Assembly (NCBI RefSeq): GCF_003952425.1
Contig: NZ_CP034449.1
Coordinates: 3,348,001 to 3,412,000 of the forward strand
Direction of reading: 5' to 3'
Length of the DNA stretch: 64,000 nucleotides
DNA from: Mesorhizobium sp. M2A.F.Ca.ET.046.03.2.1
GTDB lineage: Bacteria > Pseudomonadota > Alphaproteobacteria > Rhizobiales > Rhizobiaceae
Positions within the stretch are counted from its first letter, which is position 1. Each line of letters opens with the position of its first letter. Made by a program: the position numbers and the translations under genes. Shown here one piece after another: positions 20,089 to 29,439 of this stretch. The notes beneath the pieces were generated by a model, which saw nothing but the letters and a program-made list of their open reading frames with translations, searched no databases and was not told the origin of the DNA.

Positions 20089-21276
20089 TCAGCACTGCGC
20101 CGTGACCGGCTTGCCGATCGCGCTGCCGCGTTCGAGACGCAGCGCCATGAGCACCACGCCGAGCGCGGCGATCGGCACCAGGCCGGCGACGAGGGGGACG
20201 GCGCCGAGGCCGGGGCCGTGATCGATGACGAAGCCGCCGAGCCAAGCGCCGATGGCGTTGCCGAGATTGAAGGCGGCGATGTTGAAGGAGGAGGCCAGGC
20301 CCTGGCCGGCGCCCTTGGCCTTCTCCAGCACCCACATCTGCAGCGGCGCGACGGTGGCGAAGGCGGCGGCACCCAGCAGGCCCACGGCAATGATCGCCGT
20401 GATCGGCTGATGGATCGCCGCGGTCATGAGGAACAGCACCGCCGACAGCGCAACCAGCGTGCCGACGACCGTCGGCACAAGGTGCCGGTCGGCGAGGCGT
20501 CCGCCAAGCAGGTTGCCGGCGACCAGCCCGCCGCCGAAGACGAGCAGGATCGGCGAGACGGCTCCCTCGGAAAAGCCGGTGACGCGGGTCAGGATCGGCG
20601 CCAGATAGGTGAAGGCAGCAAAGACGCCGACCCAGCTCAGCACCGTGGTCAGGAGGCCGAGCAGCACCGCCCGGCGGCCGAGCACGGCGAGCGTGCCTTC
20701 GGAGCTTTCCTCTTCGTCTGCTGCTACCGGTTCGTCGCGCGGCACGAGCAGCGCGATCACGGCAAAGGCGATGACGCCGACCAGCGTGACGGCGAGGAAG
20801 GTGGAGCGCCAGCCATAGGCCTGGCCGAGCCAGGTGCCGAAGGGCACGCCGAGGATGTTGGCGACGGTGAGGCCGGTGAACATCAGCGCGATGGCCGAGG
20901 CCTTCCTGTTGGGCGCGACCAAGCTGGTGGCGACGACGGAGCCGACGCCGAAGAAGGAGGCGTGGGCGAAGGCGGTGAGCACACGCGCCGCCATCAGCGT
21001 CCAGTAGTCGGGCGCCAGTGCGCAGGCCAAGTTGCCGACGGTGAAGACCACCATCAGCGCAAGCAGCAAGGTCTTGCGCGGCAGCCGGCCGGTCAAGGCG
21101 CCAAGCAGCGGCGCGCCGATGACGACACCCAGCGCGTAGCCGGAAATGAGCAGGCCCGCGGCCGAGATCGAGACGCCGAGATCGGCGCTGACATCGAGCA
21201 GCAGACCCATGATGACGAATTCAGTGACACCGATGCCGAAGGCGCCGGCGGTGAGGGCATAAAGAGCAAGGGGCAT
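20089..21276 (-). CDS. MFS efflux permease, DHA1/AraJ-like
   Basis: A 395-residue 12-helix transporter. The N-terminus ALYALTAGAFGIGVTEFVIMG is the hallmark of the drug:H+ antiporter-1 (AraJ/YdhP-like) group. Motif A is GALTGRLPRKTLL, and GVPFGTWLGQAYGWR fits motif C. It is likely an exporter of a drug or sugar. The ATG at 21276 (MPLALYAL) is chosen; the extension to 21576 overlaps the LysR gene. It is divergent from the LysR regulator, which is the probable controller. Confidence 0.9.
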   Translation of the reverse strand: MPLALYALTAGAFGIGVTEFVIMGLLLDVSADLGVSISAAGLLISGYALGVVIGAPLLGALTGRLPRKTLLLALMVVFTVGNLACALAPDYWTLMAARVLTAFAHASFFGVGSVVATSLVAPNRKASAIALMFTGLTVANILGVPFGTWLGQAYGWRSTFLAVTLVGVIAFAVIALLVPRDEPVAADEEESSEGTLAVLGRRAVLLGLLTTVLSWVGVFAAFTYLAPILTRVTGFSEGAVSPILLVFGGGLVAGNLLGGRLADRHLVPTVVGTLVALSAVLFLMTAAIHQPITAIIAVGLLGAAAFATVAPLQMWVLEKAKGAGQGLASSFNIAAFNLGNAIGAWLGGFVIDHGPGLGAVPLVAGLVPIAALGVVLMALRLERGSAIGKPVTAQC

Positions 21277-21379
21277 GGCAGGATCCGTTTGGTGCTGAAG
21301 GACGCCCAAGTCCCGCGCCCCGATGCCGAAGATCGTGATCCGTCGAGCTGTGAACCAGTCTTGCAATGGGCATATTTTC

Positions 21380-21396
21380 TGTGAAATAAATTCACA
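21380..21396. promoter_or_regulatory. LysR-type palindromic operator abutting the regulator start
   Basis: TGTGAAATAAATTCACA is a perfect inverted repeat (6-bp arms, 5-bp AT spacer) fitting the T-N11-A LysR box. It ends one base before the ATG of the LysR gene and lies about 104 bp upstream of the MFS start. The likely role is autorepression together with activation of the divergent efflux/AKR unit; this is inferred. Confidence 0.7.
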
Positions 21397-21397
21397 A

Positions 21398-22303
21398 ATG
21401 GCGCGACCCGAAATCAACCGCTCCGGCGAGATCGAAGTGTTCGTCCGCGTCGCCGAGACGGGCAGTTTTTCCGCCGCGGCGCGGGCCTTGCGCATGACGC
21501 CCTCGGCGGTGAGCAAGCTGATCGCGCGGCTGGAGGCGCGGCTCGGCGCGCGGCTGGTCAGCCGCTCGACACGCAAGCTGCAACTGACACCGGAGGGAAC
21601 CAGCTTTTACGACAGCGGCCTGCGTATCCTTGCCGATCTTGATGCGGCGGAACGCGAGGCGGCCGCAGGCGCCGCGCCGCGCGGAAAGCTCAGGGTCAAC
21701 TCCTATGTGCCGTTCGGCCAGCACCGGCTGATGGAATTGCTGCCGCGTTTCCTGGAGCGCTATCCCGAGATTTCCGTCGAAGCGGTGCTGACCGACAATG
21801 TCATCAACCTGTTGGAGGAGCGGGCCGATGTCGCCATACGCGCCGGACCGCTTAGCGAGTCGCGCCTGGTGGCGCGCAAGCTCGGCCAGAGCCGGATGGT
21901 GCTGGTTGCGTCCCGCGCCTATCTCGCAGCACGCGGCACGCCGCGCGCATTGTCCGACCTTGCCCGCCACAACATGCTCGCCTTCGGCTTCGCCAGGCAT
22001 ATCGACGGCTGGCCTTTCATTGATGCCGCGGGCAAATCGATCATCCTGCCGATCGTCGGGAACATGTCGCTGACCGATGGCGAAGCGATGCGGCTGACGA
22101 CATTGGCCGGAGCGGGCATCGCAAGATTGGCGCGCTGGCATGTCGAGCCCGACATCGCCGCAGGGCGGCTCGTGCCGCTGCTGGAGACGTTCAATCCCGG
22201 CGACGAGGAGCCGACGCACGCCGTCTATGTCGGCCACGGCAAGCATCTGCCGGCGCGGGTGCGGGCCTTTCTCGACTTTCTCGCGGAAACTGTCCGGCTC
22301 TGA
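21398..22303 (+). CDS. LysR-family transcriptional regulator
   Basis: A 301-residue LysR regulator. The winged helix-turn-helix occupies residues about 8-65 (FVRVAETGSFSAAARALRMTPSAVSKLIARLE). The ligand-binding domain follows, with RGKLRVNSYVPFGQHRL and the RADVAIRAGPLSESRLVARKL typical of the subgroup controlling efflux and oxidoreductase genes. The ATG at 21398 fits the family start, although the operator occupies its ribosome-site region. The ORF extension to 21323 is unlikely. Confidence 0.92.
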   Translation: MARPEINRSGEIEVFVRVAETGSFSAAARALRMTPSAVSKLIARLEARLGARLVSRSTRKLQLTPEGTSFYDSGLRILADLDAAEREAAAGAAPRGKLRVNSYVPFGQHRLMELLPRFLERYPEISVEAVLTDNVINLLEERADVAIRAGPLSESRLVARKLGQSRMVLVASRAYLAARGTPRALSDLARHNMLAFGFARHIDGWPFIDAAGKSIILPIVGNMSLTDGEAMRLTTLAGAGIARLARWHVEPDIAAGRLVPLLETFNPGDEEPTHAVYVGHGKHLPARVRAFLDFLAETVRL

Positions 22304-22310
22304 AATGGAA

Positions 22311-22335
22311 GAGCCGCGCTTAGACAGCGCGGCTC
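22311..22335. terminator. Hairpin between convergent genes
   Basis: GAGCCGCGC and GCGCGGCTC arms (9 bp) enclose a 7-base loop. It lies between the convergent LysR and aldo/keto reductase genes and probably serves both as a bidirectional terminator, although neither side has a clean T-run directly after the stem. Confidence 0.6.
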
Positions 22336-22364
22336 CCGAAAAAAACCAGCCTATTGGAGATAGA

Positions 22365-23414
22365 TCACGCCTTCGGCACGAACGGCGCCGGACGCCGGCC
22401 GGCACTCTGCCGCTCAAGCATCCAGCCGGGATATTCGGCGGGCAGCGCGCTCACCTCGTCGAGCCTGGCAAGATCGTCGGCATCGAGCTGCAAGCCGGTA
22501 GCGGCGAGGTTCTGCTCGAGCTGGTCCATGCGGCTGGCGCCGATGAGGACGCTCATCACAAAAGGTTTTGCCAGCACGTAGCCAAGCGCCACGGTGGCAA
22601 CGCTGACGTCATGCTTCTTCGCCACCTCGCGCATGACGGCGACCGCCGCCCAGGCGCGGTCTTCGTTGACCGGCGGGAAGTTGAAGGAGGCGCGGCGGCC
22701 CTCGCCATTGCCGGGAGCGCCAGGGCCGTATTTGCCGGAGAGCAGTCCGCCGGCCATCGGCGACCAGACCATCAGGCCGAGCTTCTCTTCGTTGATCAGC
22801 GGCACGATCTCGCGCTCGAGATCGCGGCCGGCGATCGAGTAATAGGACTGAATGGTCTCGAAACGGGCGAAGCCCTTGCGCTCGGCAATGCCCAGCGCCT
22901 TGGCGATGCGCCAGGCCTGCCAGTTGGAGACGCCGACATAGCGCACCTTGCCGCTGGCGACGAGATCGTCGAGCGCGCGCAGCGTCTCGTCGATCGGCGT
23001 CACCGTGTCGGTGCCATGCAACTGGTAGAGATCGATATGGTCGAGCTGCAGCCGCTTCAGGCTGCCGTCGACGGAATCCATGATGTGGCCGCGCGACGAG
23101 CCGCGCTCGTTCGGGCCGTTGCCCATCGCGCCATGCACCTTGGTGGCGATGATGACGTCCGAGCGCTTGATGCCGAGATCCTTGAGCGATTGTCCGAGCA
23201 ATTGCTCGGACTGGCCGAAGGAATAGACATCCGCCGTGTCGAAGAAATTGACGCCGGCGGCGATCGAGCGGGCGACGATCTCGTTGACGCCCTTCTGGTC
23301 GAGACTGGCGATCAGCCCCCATTGGGCATTCTCGCCGGCGGCGCCGAACGTCATGGTGCCGAGGCAGAGTTCGGAAACGAAAAGGCCGGTATTGCCAAGC
23401 TGGTTGTAGCGCAT
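22365..23414 (-). CDS. Aldo/keto reductase, YghZ/Gpr-like
   Basis: A 349-residue NADPH-dependent aldo/keto reductase. Signatures are GVNFFDTADVYSFGQSEQLLG, IATKVHGAMGNGPN, HIDLYQLHGTD and VLIGASRMDQLEQNL. It is only distantly similar to the reductase at 19017-20051. The substrate is unknown. The ATG at 23414 (MRYNQLGNTGLF) is the family start. It is a single gene, upstream of which (23415-23543) no regulatory element was recognised. Confidence 0.93.
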   Translation of the reverse strand: MRYNQLGNTGLFVSELCLGTMTFGAAGENAQWGLIASLDQKGVNEIVARSIAAGVNFFDTADVYSFGQSEQLLGQSLKDLGIKRSDVIIATKVHGAMGNGPNERGSSRGHIMDSVDGSLKRLQLDHIDLYQLHGTDTVTPIDETLRALDDLVASGKVRYVGVSNWQAWRIAKALGIAERKGFARFETIQSYYSIAGRDLEREIVPLINEEKLGLMVWSPMAGGLLSGKYGPGAPGNGEGRRASFNFPPVNEDRAWAAVAVMREVAKKHDVSVATVALGYVLAKPFVMSVLIGASRMDQLEQNLAATGLQLDADDLARLDEVSALPAEYPGWMLERQSAGRRPAPFVPKA

Positions 23415-23543
23415 GGTGGGATTCCCCGAGAGAAGGAGTGAGTGACCACAAGCAAATAGGAACGGGCCGTTTCGTTTCAAGCGCTGGCACAACCACGGTA
23501 GTCAACTTGGCGTGAAGTTGCCCGCCGGCGGATCCCAGAACGG

Positions 23544-23945
23544 TCAGACTTCCCAGGGATTGAGGACTGTAACGCCGACGCCCTCGAAGTCGGCGACGTT
23601 TCGCGTGACCAGGATCAGGTCGTGCACGAGGGCGGTCGCCGCGATAAGCGAGTCGGCGCTCCCCCGTGTGCGTCCCGCCGTTATGCGACCCCAGGCAAGA
23701 GCGACCTCCTCCGTGATCGCGAGAATGCGGTCCGTATTGTCTCTTCGAAGTTCTCGCAGCCAGATATCGAGCCGAGCCGCCCTTTCAGGGTCGATCTTAC
23801 GCTGTTTGACGATTCCTCGCTCGATCTCACCCAGCGTAATGACACTAAGGTTGATCGACGCCGGATCAATCGAAGCTATCCAGGCAGTCGGCTTAGGCAA
23901 CCGTCTTTGCACGTCCGACACGACGTTCGTGTCCAGCAGATACAT
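23544..23945 (-). CDS. PIN-domain toxin, VapC/FitB-like
   Basis: A 133-residue PIN-domain ribonuclease. The acidic metal-binding residues are present: Asp5 in LLDTNVVSD, Glu41 in TLGEIERGI, Asp in GSADSLIAATA and Asp in LVTRNVADFEGV. Family members cleave tRNA or rRNA unless held by the cognate antitoxin. The start overlaps the antitoxin stop by one base (TGATG), the usual arrangement for a coupled toxin-antitoxin operon. Confidence 0.92.
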   Translation of the reverse strand: MYLLDTNVVSDVQRRLPKPTAWIASIDPASINLSVITLGEIERGIVKQRKIDPERAARLDIWLRELRRDNTDRILAITEEVALAWGRITAGRTRGSADSLIAATALVHDLILVTRNVADFEGVGVTVLNPWEV

Positions 23946-24199
23946 CAGAGATCAATGTCCCGGATAATCGTGTCCGAGCGACGGGTGATTTCCTTGTCAA
24001 ACTCCTCGTCCCAACCTGGACCGCTCAATAGGTACTCGACGAGCGATTTCTTCTTCCCGGCCAAGCGATCGTAGTCGTCTGCGGAGAGGACGACCGCGGC
24101 ACGTTCGCCGCGAAGTGTCACGGTCTGCGGTCCCTCGGTTCGCGCCCGCTGGACCACTTTCGAGAAATTGTTCTTCGCGTCCTGAAGATGCCAGTTCAT
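23945..24199 (-). CDS. Phd/YefM-type antitoxin
   Basis: An 84-residue antitoxin. The N-terminal Phd/YefM DNA-binding fold has WHLQDAKNNFSKVVQRA and GPQTVTLRGERAAVVLSADDYDRL. The acidic C-terminal tail (LVEYLLSGPGWDEEFDKEI) would wrap the toxin. The ATG at 24199 has AGGAGC upstream. It neutralises the downstream PIN toxin and should repress its own promoter, where palindromes occur at 24212-24226. Confidence 0.92.
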   Translation of the reverse strand: MNWHLQDAKNNFSKVVQRARTEGPQTVTLRGERAAVVLSADDYDRLAGKKKSLVEYLLSGPGWDEEFDKEITRRSDTIIRDIDL

Positions 24200-24211
24200 C
24201 TTGCTGCTCCT

Positions 24212-24226
24212 AGCTAGCTTGGCTAG
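24212..24226. promoter_or_regulatory. Palindromic operator candidate of the toxin-antitoxin operon
   Basis: Two overlapping palindromes, AGCTAGCT (24212-24219) and CTAGC-TTG-GCTAG (24214-24226), lie 13-27 bp upstream of the antitoxin ATG, next to a TATA-rich stretch (ATATAAC on the + strand) that could be the -10. Phd-type antitoxins bind such repeats for autorepression. Confidence 0.55.
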
Positions 24227-24283
24227 ATATAACGCGGTAGCCGCAGATATCAATCGATACCGGCGCAAGATACGGGGCGCAGG

Positions 24284-24946
24284 CTACCGGCTGCCGAAGA
24301 TCGCCGATCCCACCCGGACGCTGGTCGCGCCGAAGGCGATCGCAGTCTCATAGTCGCCGGACATGCCCATCGACAGTTTTTCAACGCCGGCCTCGCGAGC
24401 GAGCTTTTCCAGCAGCGCGAAATGCGGGCCGGGGTTCTCATCGGCCGGGGGGATGCACATCAGGCCTTCGATGGCCAAGCCATGAACGTCGCGGCAGCGC
24501 TTGACGAAGGCGACCGCCTCGCGCGGCTCGATGCCTGCCTTTTGCGGCTCGGAGCCGGTGTTGACCTGGACATAGAGTCTTGGCGTCCGGCCTTGCCTGG
24601 TCATTTCCCTTGAAAGCTCCGCGGCGATCTTCTCGCGGTCGACGGTCTCGACGACGTCGAACAGCGCGACGGCTTCCTTGGCCTTGTTGGATTGGAGCGG
24701 GCCGATCAGATGCAGCTCCAGATCGGCAAATGCCTCCCTCAGCGCCGGCCATTTGCCCTGCGCTTCCTGCACGCGGTTCTCGCCGAAGACACGCTGGCCG
24801 GCCTCGATCACAGGGCGGATGTCCTCGGCCGCGAAGGTCTTCGACACCGCCACCAGGGTGACCGCGCCGGGCTCGCGCCTTGCCTCGCGCTCGGCGCTTG
24901 CTATCTTCGCCTTGACCGCGTGAAGCTGCTCTACGGCGTTCGTCAT
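24284..24946 (-). CDS. PLP-binding protein, YggS/PROSC family
   Basis: A 220-residue single-domain TIM-barrel protein that buffers pyridoxal phosphate. The PLP lysine is in LVAVSKTF. Other family marks are FGENRVQEA, LHLIGPLQSNK, and the C-terminal LSMGMSGDYETAIAFGAT and VRVGSAIFG that hold the phosphate. It has no known catalytic activity and affects amino-acid and vitamin B6 balance. The ATG at 24946 has CAGGATAG upstream; the track extension to 25138 is intergenic. Confidence 0.95.
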   Translation of the reverse strand: MTNAVEQLHAVKAKIASAEREARREPGAVTLVAVSKTFAAEDIRPVIEAGQRVFGENRVQEAQGKWPALREAFADLELHLIGPLQSNKAKEAVALFDVVETVDREKIAAELSREMTRQGRTPRLYVQVNTGSEPQKAGIEPREAVAFVKRCRDVHGLAIEGLMCIPPADENPGPHFALLEKLAREAGVEKLSMGMSGDYETAIAFGATSVRVGSAIFGSR

Positions 24947-25053
24947 GCCACTATCCTGCCTATAGTTTTCATGGCCGGGCCGGCTCGCCGCAGTTGACGG
25001 GTCCGGCAATCCATGGTGAACACCGCGACGACATTGTCTCGGCTGCCGGCCTG

Positions 25054-25119
25054 GGCGTGTCGATATTCGGGCGATGCCGGCCTGCGAATGCCGGCCTGAC
25101 CTGAATATCAACACACGCC
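25054..25119. repeat. Short imperfect palindrome upstream of leuS
   Basis: GGCGTGTCGATATTC (25054-25068) is an inverted match to GAATATCAACACACGCC (25103-25119). Between them ATGCCGGCCTG occurs twice in direct orientation (25074-25084 and 25088-25098). It looks like a small mobile intergenic repeat unit. It lies between the divergent YggS-type gene and leuS. Confidence 0.6.
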
Positions 25120-25162
25120 TTAATCCAGCACCGCGCACCTGCTTTTAAGTGAAAAACATCCG

Positions 25163-27790
25163 ATGGCAACCGAACGTTACAATCCGCGCACGTCAGAGCC
25201 CAAATGGCAGAAGGCCTGGGCCGAAAAGAAGCTGTTCGAGGCTCGCAACGACGATCCGAAGCCGAAATACTACGTGCTCGAGATGTTCCCCTATCCGTCG
25301 GGCAAGATCCATATCGGCCACACCCGCAACTACACGATGGGCGATGTGGTGGCGCGCTACAAGCGGGCCAAGGGCTTCAACGTGCTGCATCCGATGGGCT
25401 GGGACGCCTTCGGCATGCCTGCTGAAAACGCGGCCATGCAGAACAAGGTCCACCCCAAGGACTGGACCTACGAAAATATCGCCGTCATGCGCGAGCAGCT
25501 CAAGATGATGGGCCTGTCGCTCGACTGGGCGCGCGAGTTCGCGACCTGCGACGTCGACTACTATCACCGCCAGCAGATGCTGTTCCTTGACTTCGTCGAG
25601 AAGGGGCTGGTGACGCGCAAATCCTCCAAGGTCAACTGGGATCCGGAGGACATGACGGTGCTCGCCAACGAGCAGGTCATCGACGGCCGTGGCTGGCGCT
25701 CGGGGGCGTTGGTCGAGCAGCGCGAGCTGACGCAGTGGTTCTTCAAGATCACCGACTTCGCGCAGGATCTGCTGGATTCGCTCAACCTGCTCGAGGAGTG
25801 GCCGGAGAAGGTCAAGCTGATGCAGCACAACTGGATCGGCCGCTCCGAAGGCCTGCTGATCCGCTGGCCGTTGGCAAAACCGGTTGGCGACGCGCATGAG
25901 CTCGAAGTCTACACGACGAGGCCCGACACCATCTTCGGCGCTTCCTTCATGGCCGTCGCCGCCGACCATCCGCTGGCGAGGAAGGCCGCAGAGGAGAATG
26001 TCGAGCTGGCGAAGTTCATCGAGGAAGTCCGCCATATGGGCACCTCGGTGGCGGCGCTGGAGACGGCCGAAAAGAAGGGCTTCGACACCGGCATCCGCGT
26101 CGTCCACCCGTTCGACGAGAATTGGACGCTGCCGGTCTATGTCGCCAATTTCGTGCTGATGGAATATGGCACGGGCGCCATTTTCGGCTGCCCGTCGGGC
26201 GACCAGCGCGACCTCGATTTCGCCAACAAATACGGCCTGCCGGTGATCCCGGTGGTGATGCCCGAAGACGGCGACGCCAAGACCTTCCAGGTCATCGAGG
26301 AGGCCTATGTCGACGACGGCGTGATGATCAATTCGCGCTTCCTCGACGGCATGAAGCCCGAAAAGGCCTTCAATGAAGTGGCGAAGCTGCTGGAGGCAAA
26401 GACGATCGGCGGCCGGCCGATGGCGGAGCGCAAGGTGAATTTCCGCCTGCGCGACTGGGGCATCTCGCGCCAGCGCTACTGGGGCTGCCCGATCCCGATG
26501 ATCCATTGCGAAGCCTGCGGCGTCGTGCCGGTGCCGAAGGCCGACCTGCCGGTGAAGCTGCCCGACGACATCGAGTTCGACCGTCCGGGCAATCCGCTCG
26601 ACCGGCATCCGACCTGGCGGCATGTGAAGTGCCCGCAATGCGGCCGCGACGCGCGACGCGAGACCGACACGATGGACACGTTCGTCGATTCGTCCTGGTA
26701 TTTCGCCCGCTTCACCGCGCCCTGGGCCAATGAGCCGACCGAGCCGAAAGCGGCCGATGAATGGCTGGCGGTCGACCAGTATATCGGCGGCATCGAGCAC
26801 GCGATCCTGCACCTGCTCTATTCGCGCTTCTTCACCCGCGCCATGCGCGAGACCGGTCACCTCAATCTCGCCGAGCCGTTCAAGGGCCTGTTCACGCAAG
26901 GCATGGTGGTGCACGAGACCTACCGTGTCGGCGGCCCGTCCAACAACGGGCGCTGGCTGTCGCCGAGCGAGGTCAGGCTCGAGGATGTCGGCGGCAAGCG
27001 CCTCGCCTTTGAGATCGCCACCGGCGAGGAGGCGACGATCGGCGCGCTGGAGAAGATGTCGAAATCGAAGAAGAATACGGTGAGCCCGGAAGAGATCACC
27101 GACGGCTACGGCGCCGACACGGCGCGCTGGTTCATGCTGTCGGACTCGCCGCCGGAGCGCGACGTCGAGTGGACAGACGATGGCGCGGCCGGCGCGCACC
27201 GTTTCGTGCAGCGCATCTGGCGACTGGTGCAGATCGCCGCCGAATCTCTGCCCGGCGTAAAGCCGGCAGCGGCGAAGGATGGCGATGCGGGCGCCGTGTC
27301 CAAGGCCGCGCACAAGATCCTGAGGGCGGTCGGCGAGGACATCGAGAAGCTCGGCTTCAACCGCGCGATCGCCCGCATCTATGAGCTTGCCAATGCGCTG
27401 GCGACGCCGCTCAACGACGTCGCCGAAGGCAAGGCCAATGCTGCGCTGAAGGGCGCCTGCCGCGAGGCGGTGGAGATCCTGGTGCACATCATCGCGCCGG
27501 TCATGCCGCATCTGGCGGAGGAATGCTGGGAGGCGCTGGGCGGGACCGAGATGGTCGCCGAGCGGCCGTGGCCGGTCTACGATCCGGCGCTGGTCGTCGA
27601 CAACGAGATCGTGCTGCCGGTGCAGGTCAACGGCAAGAAGCGCGGGGATTTGACAATTGCCCGCGACGCGGATCAAGGTGCCGTCGAAAAAGCGGTGCTG
27701 GCTCTCGACTTCGTGCAAAAAGCACTGGAGGGTAAGGCTCCGCGCAAGGTGATCATCGTCCCGCAGAGGATCGTCAATGTCGTTGCCTGA
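25163..27790 (+). CDS. leuS: Leucyl-tRNA synthetase
   Basis: Charges tRNA-Leu. At 875 residues this is the standard bacterial class I enzyme. The HIGH motif is [14 protein letters not shown] (residues about 44-57) and the KMSKS loop is EKMSKSKKN (about 632-640). Between them are the CP1 editing domain, with the conserved threonine-rich [15 protein letters not shown], and the zinc-type insertion HCEACG...CPQCGRD. The C-terminal anticodon-binding domain ends in [12 protein letters not shown]. It overlaps lptE by 14 bp. Confidence 0.98.
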   Translation: MATERYNPRTSEPKWQKAWAEKKLFEARNDDPKPKYYVLEMFPYPSGKIHIGHTRNYTMGDVVARYKRAKGFNVLHPMGWDAFGMPAENAAMQNKVHPKDWTYENIAVMREQLKMMGLSLDWAREFATCDVDYYHRQQMLFLDFVEKGLVTRKSSKVNWDPEDMTVLANEQVIDGRGWRSGALVEQRELTQWFFKITDFAQDLLDSLNLLEEWPEKVKLMQHNWIGRSEGLLIRWPLAKPVGDAHELEVYTTRPDTIFGASFMAVAADHPLARKAAEENVELAKFIEEVRHMGTSVAALETAEKKGFDTGIRVVHPFDENWTLPVYVANFVLMEYGTGAIFGCPSGDQRDLDFANKYGLPVIPVVMPEDGDAKTFQVIEEAYVDDGVMINSRFLDGMKPEKAFNEVAKLLEAKTIGGRPMAERKVNFRLRDWGISRQRYWGCPIPMIHCEACGVVPVPKADLPVKLPDDIEFDRPGNPLDRHPTWRHVKCPQCGRDARRETDTMDTFVDSSWYFARFTAPWANEPTEPKAADEWLAVDQYIGGIEHAILHLLYSRFFTRAMRETGHLNLAEPFKGLFTQGMVVHETYRVGGPSNNGRWLSPSEVRLEDVGGKRLAFEIATGEEATIGALEKMSKSKKNTVSPEEITDGYGADTARWFMLSDSPPERDVEWTDDGAAGAHRFVQRIWRLVQIAAESLPGVKPAAAKDGDAGAVSKAAHKILRAVGEDIEKLGFNRAIARIYELANALATPLNDVAEGKANAALKGACREAVEILVHIIAPVMPHLAEECWEALGGTEMVAERPWPVYDPALVVDNEIVLPVQVNGKKRGDLTIARDADQGAVEKAVLALDFVQKALEGKAPRKVIIVPQRIVNVVA

Positions 27791-28358
27791 TCCGGTGAAG
27801 CCACAAGCGATCCGCCTGCGCGGCCGCCTGGCGGTCTGCGGCATGGTCGCCGCGCTTGCGCTGGTCTCGGCCTGCACCGTGCGGCCGCTCTATTCCAACC
27901 AGCCGCTGTCGCCCGGATCGCAGCTCAGCGCGTCCGCCGAGCTCGCCTCGATCTCGATCAAGCCGGTCAACACCCGCTATGCGCAGCAGGTGCGCAACAA
28001 TCTGATCTTCGCTTTCGGGCAGGGCTCGGGCGAGCCGGCCTCGCCGGCCTACACGCTCGATCTCGGCGTCACCGAACTGGTCGAATCGGCGGCCATCGTG
28101 CAGGTGCAGACCCAGGAAGACGAGCCGACGGCGGGCACGGTCACGCTGACCGCCACCTATGTGCTCAGGGACACCGCGACCAACACGGTGATTGCCGTCG
28201 GCAAGCGCTCGATCCCGTCGTCCTTCGACCGGCCGCGCCAGGAATTCGCGGCCTATCGCGCCCAGATCGATGCCGAGAACCGCGCGGCGCGCGAGTTGGC
28301 CGATCTGCTGCGGCTGTCGATCGCGCAGGATCTGGCCAAGCACGGCAAGAAAGCCTAA
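27777..28358 (+). CDS. lptE: LPS-assembly lipoprotein LptE
   Basis: A 193-residue lipoprotein that plugs the LptD barrel and helps insert LPS in the outer membrane. A hydrophobic signal ([12 protein letters not shown]) ends at a lipobox cysteine in LVSAC, residue about 34. The mature part carries [10 protein letters not shown] and a C-terminal [24 protein letters not shown], as in rhizobial LptE. It starts inside the end of leuS, as in related genomes, but here it is followed by a palindromic repeat and fsa instead of holA. Confidence 0.92.
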   Translation: MSLPDPVKPQAIRLRGRLAVCGMVAALALVSACTVRPLYSNQPLSPGSQLSASAELASISIKPVNTRYAQQVRNNLIFAFGQGSGEPASPAYTLDLGVTELVESAAIVQVQTQEDEPTAGTVTLTATYVLRDTATNTVIAVGKRSIPSSFDRPRQEFAAYRAQIDAENRAARELADLLRLSIAQDLAKHGKKA

Positions 28359-28391
28359 TTCCTCGCCGGGGATTGGCCGAAGCTTCCCCGA

Positions 28392-28577
28392 CTTCGTCAT
28401 CCCTGGGCGGAGCAGCCAAGAAGCGGCGTCGCGGAGACCCTGGGATCCATTCCGTTACCTCAACGCGAAGGTGCAGCGGAGCAGAATTCTGCGCCGTTGC
28501 GACGCTCGTATGTCACGGCATGGATCCTCGGGTCTGCGCCGCGTCGCTTCGCTCCTTGCTTCGCCCGTGGATGACGA
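28392..28577. repeat. Intergenic palindromic element, family 1, copy C
   Basis: About 186 bp, starting CTTCGTCATCC. It has GGATCCATTCCGTTAC and GTCACGGCATGGATCC blocks and a central CAGAATTCTG. It is the most diverged of the three copies, and its right end reads GGATGACGATCG. It follows lptE. Confidence 0.9.
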
Positions 28578-28578
28578 T

Positions 28579-28615
28579 CGCGATGGGCGCTCCGGCCAAT
28601 CGCCAAGGCATGCGA
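28579..28615. repeat. 37-bp dispersed repeat, copy 1
   Basis: Contains CGGCCAATCGCCAAGGCATG. It matches 38490-38526 (after atpC) at about 32 of 37 positions. Here it is fused to the right end of the family 1 palindrome. The nature is unknown. Confidence 0.6.
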
Positions 28616-28644
28616 CCCACCAAGGTATAGACACTTTGCCAAGA

Positions 28645-28670
28645 AAAAAGGCCGGTCACCCGGCCTTTTT
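28645..28670. terminator. Bidirectional intrinsic terminator
   Basis: AAAAAGGCCGG, loop TCAC, CCGGCCTTTTT: a perfect stem with A-tract and T-tract on either side, between the convergent lptE and transaldolase-like genes. It is functional-looking in both directions. Confidence 0.9.
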
Positions 28671-28692
28671 CTGGTCTGGCGAGATGTCGGTC

Positions 28693-29349
28693 TCAGCCGA
28701 TCTTCTGGCCGGTCTTGGCCCAGTCGGCGAGGAAGGCGGCGAGGCCCCTGTCGGTCAGCGGATGATTGACAAGCGCCTTCAGCGTCGCCGGCGGCGCGGT
28801 GACGACATCGGCGCCGATCAGCGCCGCCTGCTTGACGTGATTCACCGTGCGCACCGAGGCGGTCAGGATCTCGGTCTTGAAATCGTAATTGTCGTAGATG
28901 GTGCGGATCTCGGAAATCAGCTCCATGCCGTCCGAGCCGGTGTCGTCAATGCGGCCGACGAAGGGCGAGATGAACGAAGCGCCGGCCTTGGCGGCGAGCA
29001 GCGCCTGGTTGGCCGAGAAGCACAGCGTCACGTTCACCATGCGCTTCATCTCGGTGCGGATGGTCTTGCAGGCCTTCAGCCCGTCCAGCGTCAGCGGCAC
29101 CTTGATGCAGACATTCGGCGCGATCTTGGCCAGCACCTCGGCCTCGGCCATCATCTGATTGAATTCGGTCGCCACGACCTCGGCCGAGACCGGGCCTTCG
29201 ACGATGTCGCAGATCTGCTTGGTGACTTCGGCGATCTTGCCGCCCGATTTCAGGATCAGCGACGGGTTGGTGGTGACGCCGTCGAGAAGCCCCAGATCGT
29301 GCAGCTCTTTAATTTCCTTGATGTCAGCGGTGTCGACGAAAAACTTCAT
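28693..29349 (-). CDS. fsa: Fructose-6-phosphate aldolase / transaldolase-like (subfamily 3B)
   Basis: A 218-residue class I aldolase-type TIM barrel. The N-terminus [16 protein letters not shown] is the short transaldolase/FSA signature, the Schiff-base lysine is in CIKVPLT (residue about 86), and [13 protein letters not shown] and [13 protein letters not shown] line the active site. It either moves dihydroxyacetone units (transaldolase, pentose phosphate pathway) or cleaves fructose 6-phosphate; sequence alone does not separate these. The ATG at 29349 follows AAGGAGACAGCC. It is divergent from priA. Confidence 0.92.
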   Translation of the reverse strand: MKFFVDTADIKEIKELHDLGLLDGVTTNPSLILKSGGKIAEVTKQICDIVEGPVSAEVVATEFNQMMAEAEVLAKIAPNVCIKVPLTLDGLKACKTIRTEMKRMVNVTLCFSANQALLAAKAGASFISPFVGRIDDTGSDGMELISEIRTIYDNYDFKTEILTASVRTVNHVKQAALIGADVVTAPPATLKALVNHPLTDRGLAAFLADWAKTGQKIG

Positions 29350-29439
29350 GGCTGTCTCCTTGGGGATTGCCCGGCGGGCGCCAGGCAGATGAGAGGGTCC
29401 CCTTTGATCTAGACCAAAGTCAGGGCAAGGTCACGCCTG

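Noticed and set aside
25193..27877. 894-codon minus-strand ORF opposite leuS
   Set aside because: It is the exact antisense of a confident leuS. Composition is Arg/His/Asp-rich with no motifs, as expected from high-GC antisense frames.
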